From the NCBI GenBank assembly GCA_963210315.1, contig OY723312.1:1612001-1676000 (forward strand): a stretch of DNA of 64,000 nucleotides. The letters are read 5' to 3'. This document shows positions 45,762-55,914 of the stretch, one piece after another. Positions within the stretch are counted from its first letter, which is position 1. Every line of letters starts with the position of its first letter. Source of the stretch: Rhynchopus euleeides. Lineage: Eukaryota; Euglenozoa; Diplonemea; Diplonemida; Diplonemidae. The notes below the pieces were generated by a model. That model was not told the DNA's origin. It worked only from the letters and a program-made list of their open reading frames with translations, and ran no database searches. The translations under genes and the position numbers were made by a program.

Positions 45762-46727
45762 GTGGTGTATGTGAAGGCAGTACCATCTGCCCCCCCGTCA
45801 ACAAGAGGACGCCCCCGCAAGACCGAGACGAGCGTGACCCCGGAGGAAGCAACCACCATTCGCCAGGAACTACAGCACACCCTGTCCCAAGCCCTCGCAC
45901 CCACATACTGGGGGGCCCTCCGCCGCACATACGACAGATACTCGCAGTTCCGGGAAGGGTGGATGAAAGCGGAGAGGCGGACACTGCCACACGACGAAGG
46001 GGCGGTGCTGTGGGTCACGAAGCAACGGAAGGACGGGCTATCAGTGCAGTCCGCCCTCCAGTACCTCAACAACCTTGCAGCAGCACTCAGACGCTTCGCA
46101 GCGTTCCCCCTCGACGGAAGACAAATTGTGGCGGACTACAGGCGGGCGCTGAAGCGGGGAGGAGCACTACGACCACAGAAGCAAGCAGAACCAGCAACAG
46201 CCCACAACATCCGGGAGGCGCTAGCGAAGGAGCCACGTCCCATCGTGAAACTGCTGCTCGGCATCATGTGGGGGGGTGCGGCAAGGGCTTCGGACGCACT
46301 GCGTTTGGATGTGAAGGACGTCACATCGGAAAAGCGCAGCGAGCCGATATACGTGCGCTGGACCCAGTCGAAGGCGGACCCTTTCCACATGGGTCACATC
46401 ACAGGAATCTCCCTGCCGAAGGACCTACACCGTATCCTCCGACACCGCCTCCGCAGGGCGCGCAGTGCAGGAGAGACGAGACTGTTCCCGGCGGACGTCA
46501 CCTACCGGACCGTGGTAAAAGCCGTCAAGCGGGCACGGAGGGGGCTCACGGCACACTCTCTGCGGAGGGGGGCACTCACACAGCTTGCGCGGAAGAACGT
46601 TCCACTGGAGGAGGTGCGCCTCCTCTCGAGACACGCGACGGTCGACGGTGTGATGCGTTACGTATCAGCGGCGGAAAACGCACACGCGCGCGAGACAGCA
46701 CAGGTGTCGGCGAAGATCGAGTGGTGA
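45762..46727 (+). CDS. Tyrosine recombinase of the DIRS-type element
   Basis: About 320 residues in the same frame as the gag-like gene but after its stop; the frame has no ATG at its beginning. An N-terminal SAM-like core-binding region is followed by the catalytic domain: Arg in GGAARASDALRLDV, HSLRRGALTQLA (His-x-x-Arg), LLSRHATVDGVMRYV (His and the nucleophile Tyr). This enzyme inserts the circular DNA copy of the element. It overlaps the open frame that leads into RT/RNase H, an overlap known in DIRS elements. Confidence 0.88.
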   Translation: MVYVKAVPSAPPSTRGRPRKTETSVTPEEATTIRQELQHTLSQALAPTYWGALRRTYDRYSQFREGWMKAERRTLPHDEGAVLWVTKQRKDGLSVQSALQYLNNLAAALRRFAAFPLDGRQIVADYRRALKRGGALRPQKQAEPATAHNIREALAKEPRPIVKLLLGIMWGGAARASDALRLDVKDVTSEKRSEPIYVRWTQSKADPFHMGHITGISLPKDLHRILRHRLRRARSAGETRLFPADVTYRTVVKAVKRARRGLTAHSLRRGALTQLARKNVPLEEVRLLSRHATVDGVMRYVSAAENAHARETAQVSAKIEW

Positions 46728-46734
46728 AGAAAAA

Positions 46735-48562
46735 ACGACAGCAAGGGGGGACTACGCGCACACAGCCAAAACCCCTGACAGCAACCCACTTCCCGGGGAC
46801 CACGAGGCTGTTCGCAGCGCGCCGCTACTACGAAGATGCCACATCCGACGAAGCCACGTCCGACCCTCCACCCAGTGATGAGGAAGCGTGGAGCGAGGTG
46901 GATAGCGCAGAGTCGTACGGTCCGGGTGTCGAGGACCTCTACGGGGAGGACTTGGGTGTGTGCACGGGGGGGAAGGTGATACGGCCAGCCAACGCGAAGA
47001 CGGAGCTGCCGGAGGAAGAGGACTACATCGCGGAGATCTGCACCTCACGCCTCAATCTCAAGGAACTGCGACGGTTGGACAGCGAGGGTGAACTGACGGG
47101 GGTCCTGGACCTCATCACCAAGCCAGCCGCTTTCGCTGACGCACTGCTTCCCGAGGCCCGCCAAGAACTACGTAAAACGGGGAGGAAGGTATCACGCCAC
47201 ATGTTGCACCACCTGGACACCTTGGTTGAGTATGGCGTCCTGACGGAGGCGGATGCACACCCGTACCTCACGCTGCCAGCGTTCACCGTGTCCAAGAAGT
47301 CTGGGGGCCAACGTTTCATCGTCGACGCAAGGCGGCTAAACGCACTGATGACACGCCCACCGGACATGCGTTTGCAGGACATCACGGAGGTGACACAGCG
47401 AGTGGCCGCGGCGAGCTGGGTGGTGATGGCAGATGCACGCAGCTGGTTCTACCAGTTCCCCGTACACAAGGAGATCCAACGCTACTTCGAAGTGCGCCTA
47501 GGCGGGGAGAGAAAGACATTCGTGAAGACCTTCCTGACTGTCATGTGCATGGGGTGGTCACATTCCCCGGCAATCGCGAACCGCAGCGCACGCGTGCTGC
47601 TCCCGCCAGAGCACGGAATAGTCTGGATTGACAACTTCATCGCTGTCGGAGACTCCCTACCAGAGGCACAGGCGAGGTACGCCGACTTCATCAGCCGCTG
47701 CGAGAAGGTGGGGGCCGCCCTGAACTTCGACGACACACAACACGGCGTGCCGCTGCAGGACTTCACAGTGTTCGGGATCCACTTCGACCTGACGCGACAC
47801 CGTTTCCGCATGGACACAGCCTGGGTGCAAAAAGTCCTCGGACGGGAAGAGTACAAGGAAGTCGTCAACGGCCACACGACACCACGCAGGGCGTTCAGAG
47901 TATTCGGGTCTTTCGTCTGGCAGTCGTATGTGATGCGGACACCGATGTGTTACATGCCAGCCGTGTTGTCCTTCGTGCGGCGCATCGCGAAGCAGACTCA
48001 CTCGAACAACGCCCGATGGGACTCCAGGGTCGCAGTACCTCCGTCAGTGCAGGCGGAGACAGTGGCGCGGACACGACTCATCGAGGACAACGAGTGGTAT
48101 ACGCCGCAGAACCCGCCACCGACCATTGAGCTCTGGACAGACGCGTCATCCACGGCGTGGGCGGCGGTGCTCGTGTTACCGGGAGGGGAGTCAGTGTCCC
48201 AAGGTGCGTTCGAAGGGAGCGACGCGGACACGAACATCTTCCTGAAGGAAGCGTATGCAGTGTGGCAGGGGGTGCACATGATGCAGCGTGTGAGGGAGGC
48301 AAGCGTGACCTGCCACATAGACAACCTCGGCCTGGTGTTCGCGCTCCGGAAGGGCCACTGCGCCAACTACCGAGGCAACCTTCTGCTGCAGGAGATATAC
48401 ACAACAGCGCGCCGCCAGCAGATACGACTGATTCCACACTGGGTTGCGACCCACGACCAACGCGCAGACGCGTACACGCGAGGGACGCAGGCCACACACC
48501 CCGTGGAGTTGCCACCAGTGTCGATGCCACCCACACTTTTACCAGCGCGCCCGCCTCGTTGA
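46735..48562 (+). CDS. Reverse transcriptase-RNase H of the DIRS-type element
   Basis: The open frame extends upstream to 45704 across the recombinase gene, but the recognisable part begins near 46735. The RT core is clear: LPAFTVSKKSGGQRFIVDAR (fingers), SWVVMADARSWFYQFPV (palm motif A), TVMCMGWSHSPAIANR, and GIVWIDNFIAVGDS (palm motif C region). RNase H follows: TIELWTDASSTAWAAVL, FLKEAYAVWQGV, CHIDNLGLVFALR and a C-terminal DQRADAYTRG. This is the DIRS/Ngaro type of RT-RNase H. How it is expressed (frameshift, separate start or spliced RNA) is not visible. Confidence 0.88.
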
Positions 48563-48866
48563 GAACGAGACGGACACGTCCCTCCGGATGAGGGTCCTGG
48601 TGTAGAAGCGTCAACGCAACAAACAAAAGGAAATTCATCAGAGCGGTTGTAGCTGTGAAGTGATAGGGCGCTTTTTAAGCACACTCGTGTGAGCGGAAAG
48701 CGCCCCACCACAGCTGCAACCAAACGTGCTCTATACACTAACCCCACCCTTCATCAGGCTCAGGGTGTGATCAGTTCAGGGTTTTGTGTGTAGAAGCGTC
48801 AACGCAACAAACAAAAGGAAATTCATCAGAGCGGTTGTAGCTGTGAAGTGATAGGGCGCTTTTTGT

Positions 48867-49733
48867 TTGATTGCGGCACCGGCTGCACAAACAGTATGCG
48901 TGCGCCGTCTCCTTTCTGTTTTGCGCCTTTGTGGGTCTTCGCTGGCCGTTATCCTCCGTCAATCTCCGTCAGTTTTCAGCCAATTCAACAGCAAATGCAC
49001 CAAAACGCACTGACGGTCACCCCGTAGCGAAGACCCCCTTTGTGTATATGGCAGTGGTGGTGTGTCATCATCAGAGTTCGGTGCGACCTCCGTGGAACAA
49101 AACTATTGCCTGCAAACCCGGGGCGGGGCCCCGGCAGGGGTGTTGGTTGGCGGTGGTGGGGCGGTGGTGTTGCGGGTCTTCTTCTTCTCACCCCCCGATT
49201 CTGTCTCTTTGAATTGCGACGATGCACCTCATGCGACACGCCCGTGTCGGGTGTCGCTGCGGGGTGGCGGGCACCAAGTGACCTCTGCCAGGCACTGCTG
49301 GGCTTGACCTTGTATGGCAGCGGGAGTACGCAGTCTTGGCAGAGATGCCAACCTAGTCTCACACATCTGACACGCCCACGGCGACAAACTCAAAAGGAGG
49401 CCACGCCGGGTAACGGGGCAGGGTGTCGGGATACCCCCCTCTCCCGAGGGACCCGCCATCCCTAAAGCCCCACCCCCCGCCCCCCCGCAGCCCCTGCTTG
49501 CTCTGGTGGGTCTCCCGCACGTCAATCCCACCCCCCCACCCCGACCTCGCCCTATCCCCCCCCGACTGACCCCCCGCCCCCCCCCCCCCCCCCTCTCCGC
49601 AGACGTTTTCCCAAAGCCGATTCGGTTTGCGGGAGGGGAGGGGCAAGAACGTAAAATCAGTCAAAAACAAACCCCCCCCCCTTTTTCTCCGCTTTGTACC
49701 CTGCCTGGGGAGCCGAAAAAACCCAGCAGGTGG
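48867..49733. other. Stretch without recognisable gene
   Basis: 48965-49040 repeats the block at 42615-42695. 49560-49600 and 49670-49685 are C-rich. Nothing coding is convincing on either strand. Confidence 0.45.
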
Positions 49734-50914
49734 GCTGCCCCCCCCCCCTAGGGGGGGTCAAATGGGGGTGACAAACACGATTTTTCAAAAAACCGGCGCA
49801 GAGGCCCCAAAGCCCCCGTAAACCCTCCAAACCCCCCCAGATCGGTCCGGAAACCCATCGAACCCCACTTTTCCACCATTCCGGGCACCTCAGGTGCCCG
49901 AATTGGGGTACCTAAATTTTGTGCCACCGTTTGGTACCGGACAGTGCCACTGTGTGGGAGGTTGGAAAAGAAAATGCCCCAACACACCACATCTGAGGGT
50001 TGCAATGCATGTTGCTTGCCAACCACGTCATCCGGTGGGTGTCAGGCGCTATGTAGGTGGCATCAGCCAGGTCTTCGATGTGTTCTGGCTTGTATATGTA
50101 CCTCCCTGCCTGCGGCACAGGCACTGCCTTTGTCCCCCACACCAGCCACAGAGAGCGTATTGTACTCGGTCCACGGTTGCTGATTCATTGTGATGCGTTG
50201 TATCCTCGAGTGAACGTCACACACTAGTGACACCACCACCCGCCATCCGAGAGCTGTATTGACTTTGCGCGCTTCCGTTGCATTCACCTCGCCACGCATA
50301 TTGCACTGTTCAGTACCAGTGCTCTTGGGCCAGGCAAAGTAGACCGCAGCAAGTACCAATTCTGGCACAATGGGTACCACGACAGCGCACTTCGTGTGTT
50401 CCCGGAATGTACAGCTCGTGTTGCAACAGTCGTTGTCAACACATCCCGGTTGTGGAGCACTGCTGCACAGGAATCACACGACCATCTGGACTTGTTCCGT
50501 ACCTACAGGCAGCCTCCCGGTGCATGGTGGCAGGGAGGTACATATACAAGCCAGAACTCATCGAAGACCTGGCTAATGCCACCTACATAGCGCCTGACAC
50601 CCACCGGATGACGTGGTTGGCAAGCAACATGCATTGCAACCCTCAGATGTGGTGTGTTGGGGCATTTTCTTTTCCAACCTCCCACACAGTGGCACTGTCC
50701 GGTACCAAACGGTGGCACAAAATTTAGGTACCCCAATTCGGGCACCTGAGGTGCCCGGAATGGTGGAAAAGTCGGGTTCGATGGGTTTCCGGACCGATCT
50801 GGGGGGGTTTGGAGGGTTTACGGGGGCTTTGGGGCCTCTGCGCCGGTTTTTTGAAAAATCGTGTTTGTCCACGTAAAAGGGTGGCATTTGACCCCCCCTA
50901 CCCCCCCCCCCCCC
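49734..50914. mobile_element. TIR element P, copy 1 (left arm of the 3.6-kb palindrome)
   Basis: About 1.18 kb with its own inverted arms of about 350 bp (49760-50110 against 50530-50880). Arm sequence includes ACAAACACGATTTTTCAAAA, CCATTCCGGGCACCTCAGGT and GGTACCTAAATTTTGTGCCA. The ends are poly-C plus CCCCTAGGGG-type palindromes. An open frame on each strand runs outward through an arm and ends ATYIAPDTHRMTWLASNMHC...GTKRWHKI; a minus-strand frame (50063-50380) covers the unique middle. No transposase motif is recognised. Confidence 0.85.
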
Positions 50915-52151
50915 CAGTGATGTGCTATACGACGTATATCCGGATCTCGAACGTATATATACGTATATATACATGGCGTATATATACGTATATATACGCA
51001 TATACGTTGCAATATACGTTACGTTCTTCCTGTGGGCAATGTGTGGGTGGAGAGGGTCCACGATCCCTAAGGTGCACAGTATGTGGTACACAGCTTGGCT
51101 GTCCACCCTTACGCTAGCCGGGCACGCTTCGCGGTCCTGGTACGGGCCCGACTAGACGAGCGCCGCTCGTTGTTCGAGAGTCGGGGACATTGCTCAGTCT
51201 TGGCGCCACCTTGGCGAGGTAAGGAAACGTTGCATCACCAGCGTTGCCCACTTCCTGATCGGTGCCCACGTGCCGTCCTTGCATCATCCCATCAAACGCC
51301 GTCTCCGGAGCGAACACGACCAAAAACGATATGTCGTCTTTGGGAAGACCCCAGCACAGCATGGTCACCACCAGTCAATACCTGGGTGCCCCGTCGCCAC
51401 TCAGTTGACTCAGAAAGGCACCTCCCCTCTGCACAGGATCCACCCTGTGCACAGGGGAGGGCGGTGTCTTTCTAACTGCCCAACTACATGTGGCCACGTA
51501 AGGTGCGGACACAAGAAGCGGAACACCCTGTGGGCAGCCGGATTGGCGTTTCACTTCGTTCCAAGGGAAGTATCTGTCGAAGGCACAGAGCGGGATATAT
51601 CCACTCATATCCTGCGGGAGATCCCACCCAGGTTACCCCACAGTGACCTGGCCACCGTGCAACCAGAGAAGGGGGTGGGGAATGGAGGAGGGGGGGGTCC
51701 ATATTTCCAGGCAGAAACACACTGAGGAGCGAATACACCTCACGCCCATCCCCGCCCCCAACCCCCAACCCCCCCCCCCCCCCCACCCTCCTGACGGATA
51801 GGCATGCTCTCTCTGCAGCACCCCCCATGGGCAGATGCTTGATCCACCCGAGCTCCTTCGGCTCCTCACGCAGTCGGTGTTACCCAGCTAGGGCAACGTG
51901 AGCAACGGGCTTGTCTGCCCGTTGTGCAGGGTTCAATACCAACCGCGAGTGCGTTTTGTGCGTTGGCGTGGTTTGCATGTTTGACACCAGGGGGGTGGGG
52001 GGGGTATTTTTTCGGGCACGGAGGACTTTCGTCTCGAGCCTAGGGTGCATCTGTGTGTCGACAGGGGACGTATATTTCCGGATTTTCGGGACCTCCGAAC
52101 GTATATATACGTATATATACATTGGCGTATATATACATCGGCACATCACTG
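50915..52151. mobile_element. TIR element Q, centre of the 3.6-kb palindrome
   Basis: The left end CAGTGATGTGCTATACGACG is mirrored at the right end by TACATCGGCACATCACTG, with shared AACGTATATATACGTATATA blocks about 40 bp in. The interior is unrelated to element P. It has a strong small hairpin near 51418-51450 (CACCTCCCCTCTGCACAGGA against its inverse). Frames of 85-150 residues occur on both strands but none is recognisable. Either Q inserted between two P copies, or P copies formed on both sides of it. Confidence 0.75.
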
Positions 52152-53338
52152 CCCCCCCCCCCCTAGGGGGGGGTCAAATGCCACCCTTTTACGTGGACAA
52201 ACACGATTTTTCAAAAAACCGGCGCAGAGGCCCCAAAGCCCCCGTAAACCCTCCAAACCCCCCCAGATCGGTCCGGAAACCCATCGAACCCCACTTTTCC
52301 ACCATTCCGGGCACCTCAGGTGCCCGAATTGGGGTACCTAAATTTTGTGCCACCGTTTGGTACCGGACAGTGCCACTGTGTGGGAGGTTGGAAAAGAAAA
52401 TGCCCCAACACACCACATCTGAGGGTTGCAATGCATGTTGCTTGCCAACCACGTCATCCGGTGGGTGTCAGGCGCTATGTAGGTGGCATTAGCCAGGTCT
52501 TCGATGAGTTCTGGCTTGTATATGTACCTCCCTGCCACCATGCACCGGGAGGCTGCCTGTAGGTACGGAGCAAGTCCAGATGGTCGTGTGATTCCTGTGC
52601 AGCAGTGCTCCACAACCGGGATGTGTTGACAACGACTGTTGCAACACGAGCTGTACATTCCGGGAACACACGAAGTGCGCTGTCGTGGTACCCATTGTGC
52701 CAGAATTGGTAGTTGCTGCGGTCTACTTTGCCTGGCCCAAGAGCACTGGTACTGAACGGTGCAATATGCGTGGCGAGGTGAATGCAACGGAAGGGCGCAA
52801 AGTCAATACAGCTCTCGGATGGCGGGTGGTGGTGCCACTAGTGTGTGACGTTCACTCGAGGATACAACGCATCACAATGAATCAGCAACCGTGGACCGAG
52901 TACAATACGCTCTCTGTGGCTGGTGTGGGGGACAAAGGCAGTGCCTGTGCCGCAGGCAGGGAGGTACATATACAAGCCAGAACACATCGAAGACCTGGCT
53001 CATGCCACCTACATAGCGCCTGACACCCACCGGATGACGTGGTTGGCAAGCAACATGCATTGCAACCCTCAGATGTGGTGTGTTGGGGCATTTTCTTTTC
53101 CAACCTCCCACACAGTGGCACTGTCCGGTACCAAACGGTGGCACAAAATTTAGGTACCCCAATTCGGGCACCTGAGGTGCCCGGAATGGTGGAAAAGTGG
53201 GGTTCGATGGGTTTCCGGACCGATCTGGGGGGGTTTGGAGGGTTTACGGGGGCTTTGGGGCCTCTGCGCCGGTTTTTTGAAAAATCGTGTTTGTCACCCC
53301 CATTTGACCCCCCCTACCCCCCCCCCCCCCCCCCCCCA
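52152..53338. mobile_element. TIR element P, copy 2 (right arm of the palindrome)
   Basis: The reverse complement of 49734-50914, with only a handful of differences noticed by eye over more than 1.1 kb. Its right end merges into a long poly-C tract (53320-53338) just before the ankyrin gene. Confidence 0.88.
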
Positions 53339-53400
53339 CCCCACCCTCACCCTCACCCCACCCACCCCCCACCCACCATCACACTGTTAGCCTCAGACAG
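53319..53400 (+). promoter_or_regulatory. Pyrimidine tract and AG upstream of the ankyrin gene
   Basis: A long C/CA-rich tract is followed by CACTGTTAG near 53390 and CTGGTTTCAG near 53420, 40-70 bp before the ATG at 53460. It has the same form as the poly-C acceptors of the giant gene. The tract is continuous with the poly-C end of element P, so the element may have supplied part of it. Confidence 0.4.
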
Positions 53401-53459
53401 CTGCTGGGTCTGGTTTCAGGGGGAGAGAGGGGGAACGGCTTGGGTTGCAGCAAGGAGAT

Positions 53460-54203
53460 ATGGTGAGTGGTGTTGTGAAGCCGCGGACAGCCGCAAATGT
53501 GGACAGCCTCGACAGCGACAACCGCACGCCGCTGCACCATGCCGCCGCCTTTGGAAACGACCGGTGCATGGATCGTCTGATCGCCGCAGGGGCTGATGTC
53601 AACGCCATCGACAGGGCGGGAAATACCCCAATCTCCCTCTCTGTCGAAGACGGCCACATTGCCTGCGTCAGGCTCCTGATCAACTCAGGGGCGCAGGTGG
53701 ACCTGACAGTCGGCGACTTCTCCCCCCTTCGCGTGGCCTGCCGGAAGGGCTTCGTCGACTGCGTTGTAGCACTCCTGGAGGCTGGCGCGGATGCAAGGCG
53801 CCTCGACAGAGACAGGTGCACGCCACTCCACCACGCGGCCTCCGGGGGGTATGATCAGTGCATCTCTCACCTGATTGTCGCTGGTGCTGATCTCAAGTCT
53901 ACCAACAACGAGGGGCACACAGCTGTGGTTCTGTCAGCACGTTCCGGGCATGATGCGTGCCTCGGAGTGTTGCTGAAGGCGGCGTCTCAGGTGGGCGTGG
54001 CGGTCGACAGAGGGGCGCTGCTTCATGCGGCATGTCAGCAGGGCCACGCCGGTTGTGTAGCGGTGCTCCTGGAAGCTGGTGCGGATGTCAACTGCCTCGA
54101 CAGTGATGGGTACACCCCACTCCACCACGCTGCTGGCAACGGGCATGGCCAGTGCATGGCACGTTTGATTGAAGCGGGGGCTGGTATCGATGCCACGAAC
54201 TAG
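53460..54203 (+). CDS. Ankyrin-repeat protein
   Basis: About 247 residues from the first ATG; the frame stays open a few codons upstream. It consists almost wholly of seven ankyrin repeats of 33 residues, for example NRTPLHHAAAFGNDRCMDRL, RCTPLHHAASGGYDQCISHL and DGYTPLHHAAGNGHGQCMAR, each followed by an AGAD(V/L/A)-type turn. No signal peptide, membrane segment or second domain is seen, so it is probably a soluble protein-binding adaptor. It ends with a partial repeat (AGAGIDATN), which may mean a short natural product or loss of a C-terminal domain. Its repeats are far closer to consensus than those of the giant anoctamin. Confidence 0.88.
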   Translation: MVSGVVKPRTAANVDSLDSDNRTPLHHAAAFGNDRCMDRLIAAGADVNAIDRAGNTPISLSVEDGHIACVRLLINSGAQVDLTVGDFSPLRVACRKGFVDCVVALLEAGADARRLDRDRCTPLHHAASGGYDQCISHLIVAGADLKSTNNEGHTAVVLSARSGHDACLGVLLKAASQVGVAVDRGALLHAACQQGHAGCVAVLLEAGADVNCLDSDGYTPLHHAAGNGHGQCMARLIEAGAGIDATN

Positions 54204-54732
54204 CGGTGTCGGTGTGTCTGTTTCTTATGTTTTTTTTTGGCTGTGACAGTGTGTGGTGCGCAGGGGTGGCGGGGATGGGTCCAGCGCTGTAGTGTGGCGG
54301 GGGGGGGATGGAGGACGGATGCTTGGGGGAAAACGTTGGTTCAAACCTTCGGCCAATGGAGGAACGGGCATGCTGAGGCGCAAGATATCATTGGTTTGTG
54401 TTGACCTTCTGACTGCCTCTGTGCCATTGTGTGGTTCCACCCAACAGAAAGCGTGGCCAGGCGAGGTTGGGTATCAGGAGGTAACTCCTCTCTCGGGACT
54501 GTACGAGGCACGGCCAAAAATTGTGTTGTTCGGGAGGGGAGGGACCTTCGCTCTGTGTCAAGCTGTGTCAGGTTGTCTTCTCTTTAGTGAGGCAGCTTGC
54601 TTTTCTGCACTTCTGAGCAGAAGCCCTACCCACCCCCGACGGGTCCCGTTCAAAGTGTCCAAAAAAGAAGTATGCACGGGTGGTGCCCCTGATTTACCCC
54701 TTTTTCACTACGCACAAACTACGCAATCTGGG
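54204..54732. other. Stretch without recognisable gene
   Basis: Poly-T at 54229-54238 and G-rich tracts follow the ankyrin gene. Nothing coding is seen. The end carries the direct repeat CACTACGCACAAACTACGCA, which recurs at 55644. Confidence 0.45.
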
Positions 54733-54988
54733 GGGGGGGGGGGGGTCTCGCTTTTTGGTCCCCCCCCAGTTTTTTTTGGTCCCCCTTTCTGTGTGGCTAC
54801 TGAGACAGGACTGGAGGCACTGCGCTGACCGAGCAAAAATTTTTTGCCAGAACTCACTATACACCGTACGAAAGAACGCACGACATGTGGGGCGGGACTC
54901 CAGAAACACCTGGGCAAGGTTGCCCCATGCCCAGAAACACCTGAGAAGGAAGTGAGTTCCAGGAGCCGCGTAGAACACCCTCGAGATT

Positions 54989-55306
54989 GTGAATGATGAT
55001 ACGATCACAGCCTTCAGGGCGATGCGAGGTGCCACCCTGAAGGTGGCCCTTGACATCAAGGAGAGCGTCGGCCGAGGGGTCGACGAAAAGCTGAAGAAGG
55101 CGCTACTGGCACTGGATCCCGCGGGGTATACGGAGGTCACCGCCACACAGGCAACCTCCGCTGACAACGTCCAGGAGACGTTATCCGAGGGGATCACAAC
55201 GGCACTAGAGATCTGTGTCACGGGATCCAGGCGCCCACTCTCCCTCGACGGTCTGGGGATTGTTGTTGGGTATGGTGTCGTTTCCTGCAGCTGCAAAAAA
55301 GCGTAG
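54989..55306 (+). CDS. Unrecognised frame in the 54.7-55.6 kb unit
   Basis: About 105 residues, helical and charged: TITAFRAMRGATLKVALDIK, ESVGRGVDEKLKKALLALD, then TSADNVQETLSEGITTALEI. There is no ATG at its beginning, so a start or exon upstream is missing or remote. Composition and codon use look like real coding sequence. The function is unknown. Confidence 0.45.
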   Translation: MNDDTITAFRAMRGATLKVALDIKESVGRGVDEKLKKALLALDPAGYTEVTATQATSADNVQETLSEGITTALEICVTGSRRPLSLDGLGIVVGYGVVSCSCKKA

Positions 55307-55328
55307 CAACTGTGCTTCCTTCTTCCTT

Positions 55329-55425
55329 AATGATGCGTTGACGCTTCCACCCGGAGGAGCTGAAGCAGGCACCGCTTAATGATGCGTTGATGCTTCCACC
55401 CGACGAGCTGAAGCAGGCACCGCGC
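55329..55425 (+). repeat. Tandem 48-bp duplication
   Basis: AATGATGCGTTGACGCTTCC, ACCCGGAGGAGCTGAAGCAG and GCACCGC occur twice head to tail, with a few changes in the second copy. The second copy opens the next frame. Confidence 0.85.
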
Positions 55426-55593
55426 CAAAGGGCACCCCCAAAGAGACCTGCAAAGACTGCGTCGAAACCCGCACCGAAGGCTGCCAGCGCTGCAGCACCT
55501 GAAGAACCTGCAGCACCTGCAGCACCTGAAGCGCCTGCACCCTCACTGACCCCGGAACAGCAAGAACTCCTTGAGTTTGGGGTCCCGGCATAG
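55390..55593 (+). CDS. Short Lys/Ala/Pro-rich frame
   Basis: 67 residues from the ATG at 55390: LKQAPRQRAPPKRPAKTASK, then Ala/Pro/Glu repeats (APEEPAAPAAPEAP) and LTPEQQELLEFGVPA. The basic, low-complexity make-up resembles a nucleic-acid-binding tail. It could be the C-terminal end of the preceding frame if spliced, but this cannot be shown here. Confidence 0.4.
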   Translation: MLPPDELKQAPRQRAPPKRPAKTASKPAPKAASAAAPEEPAAPAAPEAPAPSLTPEQQELLEFGVPA

Positions 55594-55914
55594 AGACAGA
55601 GAATGGCTGAGTAAATCAAAAAATGAGACCCCCCCCCCCCTTTTCACTACGCACAAACTACGCAATATGGGGTCGTCAGGGGCACCAACGGGGCAAACGT
55701 TTGGCACCCAAACTGCTTCGCGCGCATCGTCGTAGCTAAGTCTGATGGGGACAGCAAGGCCTGCAGATCTGATGAGCTGCGGCTGCGCTTGCCACAACAA
55801 GAAAACAGAGGAACTGGAAAAAGGCTGCGCATTTTTGGTGCCAGCAAAGGAAATCGACACACGCACACACACACAGGCTTGCATCTTTAGGAGAAACACC
55901 AGGGATGTCTTTAA

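Larger units (their letters stand above)
44055..48866 (+). mobile_element. DIRS-order tyrosine-recombinase retrotransposon, looks whole
   Basis: An element of about 4.8 kb with split direct repeats in the PAT/Ngaro arrangement: A1 at 44057-44197, coding region, then B1 (48600-48677), A2 (48673-48812), B2 (48806-48866). A begins TTAAGCACACTCGTGTGAGC; B ends GTGATAGGGCGCTTTTT. Three long plus-strand frames encode a gag-like protein, a tyrosine recombinase and RT/RNase H. Such elements integrate through a circular intermediate by recombination, without the integrase of LTR elements. The repeats are nearly identical to each other and to the solo copy at 62627-62823, so the insertion is young. I see no methyltransferase domain. 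No clear damage was noticed. Confidence 0.9.
54733..55640 (+). mobile_element. Small unit with inverted ends, flanked by a direct repeat
   Basis: Left, poly-G then TCTCGCTTTTT; right, AAAAAATGAGAC then poly-C, the inverse of each other. Outside, CACTACGCACAAACTACGCA with AAT occurs on both sides (54708-54730 and 55644-55666). If this is a target duplication it is unusually long (about 25-30 bp); alternatively both ends inserted at copies of one repeat. Two short frames lie inside. Confidence 0.55.

Noticed and set aside
45704-46734. Open N-terminal extension of the RT/RNase H frame across the recombinase gene
   Set aside because: The recombinase frame here has clear catalytic motifs, while this frame is Pro/Arg/Thr-rich without a domain; the overlap is better read as out-of-frame openness.
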